Part shown: positions 53,401-62,400 of the stretch, in pieces
Numbering within the stretch: the stretch's first letter is position 1
How the letters are laid out: each line of letters begins with the position of its first letter
Source: Carettochelys insculpta
Taxonomy: Eukaryota; Chordata; Testudines; Carettochelyidae
Direction of reading: 5' to 3'
Length of the DNA stretch: 64,000 bases
NCBI RefSeq assembly: GCF_033958435.1
Contig: NC_134138.1
Coordinates: forward strand, 80,400,298 to 80,464,297
Made by a program: the position numbers and the translations under genes
The notes under the pieces: model-generated
Databases searched by the model: none
What the model was told of the DNA's origin: nothing
What the model saw: the letters and a program-made list of their open reading frames with translations, nothing else

Positions 53401-56400
53401 AAGCTGTACACTCACACCAAAATGCAAGTCTACAGAGCCTGCATCCTCAGCACCCTCCTTTATGGCAGCGAGACTTGGACCCTGTATGCCCGCCAGGAAA
53501 AGAGGCTGAACGTCTTCCACTTGCACTGCCTCAGGCGCATCCTTGGAATATCATGGAAGGACAGAGTGACCAACACCGCCGTCCTCAAGCAAGCTGGAAT
53601 CCCAACCATGCAAACCCTCCTCAGGCAGCGTCGACTCTGCTGGCTTGGCCACGTCCACAGGATGAATGATGGAAGGATTCCAAAAGACATCCTGTGTGGT
53701 GAGCTAGCCCCTGGCAAAAGAACTCCCGAACGCCTCCAGTTGCGCTACAAAGATGTGTGCAAGAGAGACCTCAGAGAGGTAGATATCGAGCTGGACAACT
53801 GGGAAGAACTAGCAGACGACCGCAGCAGATGGAGGCAGGGGTTACACAAGGGCCTTCAGAAGGGCGAGTTGAAGATCAGACAGCTAGCAGAGGAGAAGCG
53901 AGCGCACAGAAAGCACACTAAGGACTTGCCAGACACCCACCACATCTGCAAGAGATGCAGCAAGGACTGTCACTCTCGTGTGGGCCTTCATAGTCGCAGT
54001 AGACACTGTAAATGAAGCCCTCAATTGAAACTATAAAGGGCGCGATCCATAGTCTATGGAGGATGCCTACTAATAATTCAAAACTACTTGTATACACACC
54101 TCTCTGTGGTTAATGTCTCTTTGTTTGAGTTGTTTTTGATCGATCCATTTGTAATTTATGAACCTCTGAAGTCACTACAAAATAACATTCCTATAGGATA
54201 GCTGCTAATTTAGCTTCCCCTTTCTAGCACAGAAATTTTAAAAACCCAATCTGTACCAGCAGGTGTCCTTCTTAGTACAGCGAAACACTGCTGTTCTGCA
54301 AATACTGTCCAGTGTCAAGCCAGTTTTCTAAACTGTGATAACCTCACTTCCTAGCACTTCATATTTGCACATGTAAAGTATTACAGCTTCCTGTTTACTT
54401 TCTTCTCTGCAGCTGCACATAAAGTTGAATACTTTGGGGAGTAGTCTGTGCTTTCCTAGCCAGCTTCTTACTAAGGCTTTCTATTTACCATGTATTCCCT
54501 CTTGACAGTTTTGCTGGTTCCGAAGCTCAGTGCTTTTTTGTTACTTTCATTGAACTATCTTCCCTGCCTGTTAGCCTCTATCAATAAAATTGTTGTATTT
54601 TTGCTGCTCACAATATGATTATGTTCCTATAAGTTTTCTCTAATTTTGTAAGACGAAGACATACAACAATTAAATTGTGGGATTCTGTTTCTGCAGTTAC
54701 TTTTTCTACCTTAAACTTACTAAAAAGCATAGGAATGGAGTTCAGAGAAGTCACCTAATATTCTTGCCAGGTACTGCATAAAGGAGAAGTTAAATTTTAA
54801 ATTAGGGATGAGAATGGCTTAATTATTTTTAAAACTGTGGTTTGAGATACTTGTATTTCCTCATACCAACAGTTTCCAAGCTTTTGTCTCCCATCCCAAG
54901 GCTTCATCCTGCTAAAAATTGGGTAGGAATGGGAAACCTAACACTGGCTTTACTAGAGAGGATGAATGTAATTGACAGGTGACACTAAACAGAATTCTGT
55001 AGTAAATCCGTTAACAACTAGATTGCTGCCATAAGGAATTACATTAGTTGCCTGCACATACATTTTTTTGGTCACAGTTTCCAGTGGCATATTTCGTTTG
55101 CAGGTCTTCAGCATTGCATGAATCAAGCATTAACTACCACTCTAAAATCCATTGTTGCTTTCTGTGGTGGCCATAACAGGAAAACCAGTATTTGTAAGAT
55201 TGTTGTGTGCATGCTGTCAAGGTTTGGATACAGCATTTCATTTTAATTTTAAAATCTGAAGCTAAAAATAACTTCCATATAGTTGTCTACTGTTTTAAAT
55301 TTAAATGTGCATTTGGGTTGCAAAAACTGGAATATTGTGTTTCAGCTGCATGTAATCTGAAGCAACCAGTTATGCTATGCCCTGAAAAAAATCAGGGTTT
55401 GTACAGCTGTGGATTAAGGTTAAATGGGAGCAAAAATACATCAAAACTGGCGCACTGTGCTTAAAAAAAGCAGAGCTAGACAAGTACTGATAAATGCATT
55501 TCACTTCAGTCTCTGGTCTGCTAAAGCTGGACAGGATTTTAGGCTTAGGGCCTGCAGTTCAACAATCCATTTTTTTTGTTAGCCTGGGCTTGGGTTTATA
55601 ACAGAAATGCAGCACTTAATAGATCCTTAAATTATCGTTGTTCTTCAAATCATGCATGAGCATTAAATGAACAGGAGGAAGGATGTGTTCCTTTTTTATT
55701 TTTTTATGTGATGCCCAAGATGAGCGGCAGGCTGGCTACGTCAGCTGAAATACATACCTGGAGCAATGGCCTATTTTGTCTGTTGCACAGCTTTCTACTC
55801 ATGGGCTAATGCCCCTCACCTGTGGAGTTTGGAGGTGGTCCATTATTACTTCTGGAGACTCCAGAACTAAACTTCAGTCTTCAGATCAGGCCACCAGATT
55901 TTCTGCCTCTGGCACTGGTACAATTTGGTGGTTCATTTTTTTTCCTTACCTTTTTGTTTTTAAAACCTTTATTTTTATTTGCTTTTGAGTAACTGCAACT
56001 TATTTTCCTACTCTGAATCAGGTAAATGGCAGTGTGGTAGTTACTGTCACCTGGATTGGCCTCTGCAAGCTCAGTGCCCCTATGCCAGGGTCCTCTGCTC
56101 CCAGTCAAACATGGCAAACACCTGGCTTACATCTAAGTGTTGTTCCCTATGTGAGACTGTTTGCCCAATCAGCCCCATCTGGGTTCACCTGAAGCCAGTG
56201 TCAGGCCTGGAGGAGCATAAAAGGAGGGAAGCCAGCCCAGGTCAGGGCTTATGAGCCAAGAGGCAGGAGCTGGCTCCGAGGTAAGCAGGGTCCGAGCCAG
56301 AGTTGCCACTGGGTTGGCTCCTGGAGGACAGAGCCTCAGAACTCTCCCCCAGACACAAAGGGGGAGCCCCCTGGGGAATCCTTCTCCTGCTGGAGGGGAA

Positions 56401-59400
56401 ACTAGAATCTTGTGGCCATGCCCCAAACTTATTCTTCAGCCTCTAAGGTGGGGGCTGAAGACCCCACCCCAGGCCCCTAGCCACTAGGCCACCCTGTTGT
56501 CAGTGGGAACTGCTCACAGGGCTCTGCAGAGGAAGAGTTGTGTCCTGCCTGTGACCAGCCAGTTAACAATTGCACTGCTAGGGCATGGAGTTCAGAGTCA
56601 GAGCAGCATGTTGCGTCCCCTGCCAGGCCCCTAGAATCTATGTCTCTAGTGCAGAAAAACCTCTTCTTCTCAGGTTTTGGACAGAGAGCCAAGTGAGAGG
56701 AGGAAGTTATCTGGCTAGCTCAGAAGGGATCTTGAGAGGCCATCAAGTCCAGTCCCCTGCTCTTAGAGCAATTGTCAGCTGGCTGGTCACAAGCACCAGA
56801 CCATCCCTGAGGTCTGTCTAACCTGCTCATAAATATTTCCAGTGATGGAAGTTCCACAACCTCCCTAAGCAATTTATTCCAGTGTTTAACCACCCTGGTG
56901 ATCAGGAGGCTTTCCTAATGTTGAACCTAAACCTCCCTTGCTGCAGTTTAAGCCCATTGCTTCTTGTGCTCAAGGGGTGGGTCACACACAACAAACTGGT
57001 GCTCAAGGAGAAAATACCTTGAGAAGATCCAGAGTCCCCACACCCAGATACTGAAATGGAGTTTCGAAGGAGTGCGTCCACACACACACAAAAGCAGATC
57101 AAAAGAGTGATCTGCTCTTTTGAAAGAGAAGGCTGGGGATTGAAAAATCAGGCCCCGTGAGGACTGCTCTTCTGGGAAAAAAGGGCCTGCTGAATGTCTA
57201 TGCATGTTTTCCTTTGAAAGCAGCTTTCCAAAGTGGTGTGCTCTTCCTGAAATAGGAAATAGAGAGCGATTTCAAAAGGAGCACCACATTCTCTTTCGAT
57301 TTACTTTTGAAACAACACTTTTTGTATGTAGACGCTCCATGGGATCTTTCAAAAGAGCCCCCTTCTTTTAAAACATCTTTTGAAAGAACTTGCTAGTGTA
57401 GGTGCAATCATGGAGGCACCTGCATATTCCACTCCTCACAGAGCTGCACCTTCATGGGATTGCAGAAGGGTAAATCCCTTCCCATATTCAAAATTATTCC
57501 AATTCATTGACTAAAGCCCCAAGTGGTATCAGTTAGCTTGTATGTACAGCTTTGAGGGTTCCAGGAACATCTTGCAAGCTACTTCCACAATCAGGGTACG
57601 TGTACAAGAAGCCCTTCCCTCTTGTAGGATTCCCAAGATAGTACTGTACCTCTCCACTGTATGCAGCCAGGGAAAGACATAGCGTACATGAATAACCAAA
57701 ACAAACTCTGCAGCACCCTGTCAAGAGTAACAGACCCATTCTTAACTAACAGCTGCTGAAAAGGGCTCATAGCCACCAGTTCCTTATAATGAAGGGGAAC
57801 CGAGAGTTCCTATCCAGAGGTCAAAATAGATATGGCTTTGGCTGTAATTCGGTCATAGTGGTGAAGATTTGTAAGGATCCAAAACTTCGTTGCATGAGTC
57901 ATTTCATTAGAGGTAATCAGTAATCAATTATTTCCATGGTTAGGGTTGCTGGTGCTGTGCACCAACTTCAACCCTCGCATGGGTTTCTCAAAATGCACCT
58001 GCAGAAATTCCTTTTGAGGACACAGAGACGTGCACTTTGTGCAATACAAAGTTAGGTGATAGTCTCGGATCAAGCCTAAGTGTCCCTTTGGGGATAGAGT
58101 AAATGCAAACAACATACTGAAAGCTGACTGTGCTTTTACTCTTGACCTGTGTGCATGCTCGCACAATCATGTTTGAAATACAAATTTACAGAATCTCATA
58201 ATATGAAACATTTCAGTTCATTCTGACATATTTGTTAGGTATCAGAGAGGTAGCCGTGTTAGTCTGTAGCTTGGAGAACAACAAAAAGTCTTGTGGCACC
58301 TTATAGACTAACAGATATTTTGGAGCATAAGCTTTCGTGGGCAAAGACCCGCTTCATCAGATGCATGAGTGGGGCAGTGGTTTTAGAGGGGTATTTAAAG
58401 AGTGGGGTCCTAGTAAGAGGGAGGGCCAGAGCTGACAAGGTCTGTTCAGCAAGGTGGAAATGGCCCAGTATCAACTGTACTTATCAAAAGAGGAAAAAAC
58501 AAGTCAGATCAGACAGGGGGATGTCAGCCATTGTCACAGCTCCCCATTAGACACTGACAATGGCTGACATCCCCCTGTCTGATCTGACTTGTTTTTTCCT
58601 CTTTTGATAAGTACGGTTGATACTGGGCCATTTCCACCTTGCTGAATAGACCTTGTCAGCTCTGGCCCTCCCTCTTACTGGCACCCCACTCTTTAAATAC
58701 CCCTCTGAAACCCCATGCATCTGATGAAGCGGGTCTTTGCCCACGAGAGCTTACGCTCCAAAATATCTGTTAGTCTATAAGGTGTCACGACTTCTTATAT
58801 TTGTTAGGGTATGTTTTTACAGTAAACCCTTGAGTTACACAGGGGTTGCATTCCCTCAACCCCTGCATAACTCAAATTTTCATGCAACTTTTGGGGGAGA
58901 AGGGAACTAAACTCCACCCTGGTTCCTGGCTCCCAGTGTAGCAGACAACCGGGAACCAGGGGTCACTCTGGTTCCTATCTCCCTGCTGCTTGCAGGACCC
59001 AGGAAACTGACCAGCCATGTGGTTCTTGGCTCCCTTCCCCTTGCAGCACTGGGAAACTGAGCAGCACAGTAGCCTTGGTCAGTTTTCTTGCTCTGGCCAG
59101 TGGAGGGGAGCCAGGAACCATTATGTTCAAAATGTCACAGTATTAGGACTTCAAGGCTGCTTGCAGGCACAATGAAAAAATCCTGTACCAGCTGGCATGT
59201 GGGAACTACACAAAATCCCTAGGTGCAAGATTTGCAAAGAAAGTTTCCATTTCTCTGCAAAGGCATACTTCAGTAGCTGGGATGGGAGGATGCTAGTGGA
59301 TTTGGTTCCCACACAGCTCCCTAGTTTATAAAGCTCTTGCTTTGGGTATTGTGAAGAATTTCTATTCCTGCCTTTTTCTCTACTATAATAATGAAATTGC

Positions 59401-62400
59401 TTATCATTTTTATTCCTACTTTTCAGATTCACTGATTGCCACTTCCAGTGCATAACAAATGAGTAGAGAAACTGCCACAGATTGAGAAATTTCATAACTG
59501 ATTATTCGATTTCTGTTAGCAGCTTCTCTTTTTGAATTCAGTTAATCTTGGGAGTCTATTAAGTGAGGTTGTCTTGGTTGCTGGTGTGCTTGTAAAACTG
59601 TGGAAGACCTGCTGTGGGGTGGTGGAGCTGAAGGGCAGATCTTAGTCCTGGAGCCTCCAGCAACAACAGTGGACCTCCTCTGAGTTCCACAAGTAGGGAG
59701 CACTGATCCGTGATGGATGGACTTGGAGAGAAGTTGCTAATGCAAAGAATATTATGAGATAAGAAATTTCTTTTTCTCCATTTCCAATTTAGTTTATATT
59801 CTGCAGAGTTTAGTTCAGTCTGTTGATGCATGAGTGGTAGAGAAATGGATTGGTTACTCTTATCTTCTAAGCCGTTCCTACTTAAGGCAAACTGTGCCAC
59901 AGCTAGGAACTCTCTTTGTGATGCAGTGGCCTATTTCTAGTTCTTACAGGCCCAATAATTGCCCATTTCTTTGTTTTACAGGAAATGAGTTACCAGCACA
60001 GGGAACTGCTCGATCTTGACTCGGCCACTGTGAGCACTAGCTGCTTAGCCAGTTTACAGCAACCTGTGGGCATCCTGCTTCTTGAGCAGGCTCTAATTCG
60101 GCTTTCTTACGCTGAAGAACCACTATCTAAACGAGTGCGTGGAAGAACAGAGCTCTCTCCCGACGTGATTAGATGGATTGAACTTGCTAAGTGAGTGCTT
60201 GTTTTTGGAGAAACTAATTCTGGTAGCTTTTGATCAAACTAACCCAACCAAGATCCATACATAAAGCTTGATTTTTTTCATACTAGGTATATATTTAATA
60301 CATCTGAGCTAATTATTGACCTTTCAGGCAGGCCTACTCCCATGTCATAAATCTGTTCCAACAACTTTTCTGGTTCAGATTCAACAACTTGGTTTCCAAT
60401 CCAGTTAAATGCTACACTCTTACAGGTGATTTCAGAGTACAGTGTGCAGCATCATTTCAGCATTTCTCAGCCAGAGTGGAGTTCACACAATCCAATATGT
60501 GATTTGAATTTATAATCTAATATGAATTTATAATCTAATAGAAGAATTATTTCCATGTATCAATAATGAAATTTATGCAGCCACCCAGGTATGGCGCAAA
60601 TTGCATAGAATGTCTTAACATTCATCAGTTGTAATCCTGAAGTGTTTTGTACCTGAATACTTTGCACTTGAATTCATCTTTTAACTTCCCTAGGCTTTAT
60701 CGATCTGTTGGAGATTATGATGTTCTTCGTGGTATTTTCAGTGGAAAGATTGGAACTAAGGAAATTACCCAGAATGCACTGTTGGCAGAATCAAAAAGTG
60801 ATTATGCTGAAGCAGCTAAACAATATGATGAGGTAAAAAGATTGCATGACAAATATTTTACATTGTTTTTTTTAAGACTTCTTTTTTACTTCTATCTAAA
60901 TAAAATTGTAACAGTATAGTGCTTTAAATGATCTTTTATTTAGCTCACTTCATTAAAGATGCGTAAAATATGAAGATTTTAAGAATATGCAATATAAATA
61001 ACAGGTCATAACAGACAATGCTTATTGCGCCAACTTTTCAAGTTGTCTCCATTAATATCTTACCACTTTACAGGCATAAATCAATGTAATATCAGTACAC
61101 ACAGAATATCACTAGTGAGTGGAAACGAAGTGCCTGTGGTCTGTACGTATAAGTTGTGTTTGCATTCACAAGTTGATAGTGATAAAAAATGTGCATGGGA
61201 ATGATTTCCCTACCTATACACAGTTTGTATGCTTAAATGAAAAGGGGGAAAATGAAGGCTTTTTTTTTTAACATGTAGCTCCATTCAGATGCAAGTTTCA
61301 ATCTTCATTTTTACAGATGTGACTGGATTAAATTTTCAAGAATTCTTTGTAACATTTTCTTTCTTACATCTCGGGTCCTTTTTGCTGATTACATGCAAGT
61401 GCTGCTTTCCTCTTCTGGTAAAGGAATAAAGTATTGTCATGAAAGAGTGAAAACGCCATATGCTCTCCTGAGAGTGGTCTAGAATAGTAAGAAACCCTTA
61501 ATATTGCAGCTAAGAATCTACTTGGTATTTCCCATCTGACATTACTTGTGTAGGCACTTTCTAATCAAGACTGCTTGGATGGTGAGCCTTCTGAAGCAGA
61601 AAAGGATTTCTGGGAACTTGCATCTCTTGAATGCTACAACCATCTGACAGAATGGAAGTCACTGGAGTATTGTTCCACTGTTAATATCGATAGCGGACAA
61701 CCTCCAGACCTAAACAAAATATGGAGTGATCCATTTTATCAGGTTTGTATAATCATTGCTATATGTTAGATTTGATATCACGCTGATTGCTTTTGTAGAA
61801 GGGCCATTACTGCAGTGCTGTGATTACGGATAAAGATAAAATGACACACCGAATTTATCTCCAAGCTGATAAGAAATACTAAGCACCAGTATCTGAGCAG
61901 CTTCCTGAGGCCAACAGAAGATGGTGAATGTGATTTGTTGGGTGGGGGGAATCAGTCTGAAAAAGGTTAATGTACACTGAAAAGTATAATATAGTAGGAC
62001 AAGAAGCAATGGGCTTAAATTGCACAAAGTGAGGTTTAGATTGGACATTAGGAAAAACTTTCCAACTGTCGGAGTGGTTAAGCACTGGAATAAATTGCCC
62101 CAGGGTGTGTGGAATCTCCATTATTGGAGGTTTTTAAGAACGGGTTAGACATACAACCACCAGGGATGGTAGATGGTGCTTGGTCCTGCCGTGAATGCAG
62201 GGGACTGGATTTGATGACCTCTTGAAGTTCCTTCCCATTCTATGAATCTATGATTTGGTGAAATACGTTAGCATTTTTCTATTTGAAAATCTTTAGGCCT
62301 ATAGCAGATGGAACCAGGCCTCTGTGTGTCTTGCATATGTTGTTCATCACCAGCAACAGATGGCAGAAGTAATTATTCAGTATCTTCCCCCAGGAGTAAA

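Larger units (their letters stand above)
50315..54080 (+). mobile_element. APE-type non-LTR retrotransposon (LINE) with intact ORF2
   Basis: About 3.8 kb on the PRKDC sense strand: a roughly 480-bp GC-rich leader, an uninterrupted endonuclease-RT frame, and a short 3' region ending near GGAGGATGCCTACTAATAA without a poly(A) tail. The RT (motifs in the ORF entry) differs from the CR1 copies here. I do not assign the clade; RTE-like or a related group is possible. Both boundaries are approximate, with no target duplication identified. Confidence 0.85.

Noticed and set aside
51216..53717. Several minus-strand frames of 60-125 codons opposite the LINE ORF
   Set aside because: Antisense shadows of a long coding frame; no motifs of their own.
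42085..54080. Endogenous retrovirus
   Set aside because: RT is present, but the large elements have a tyrosine recombinase or an AP endonuclease rather than integrase, protease and envelope, and no direct LTR pair is seen.
58293..58744. Two similar proteins on opposite strands (85 and 65 codons)
   Set aside because: They are the two arms of the inverted repeat read in mirror frames; no family features.
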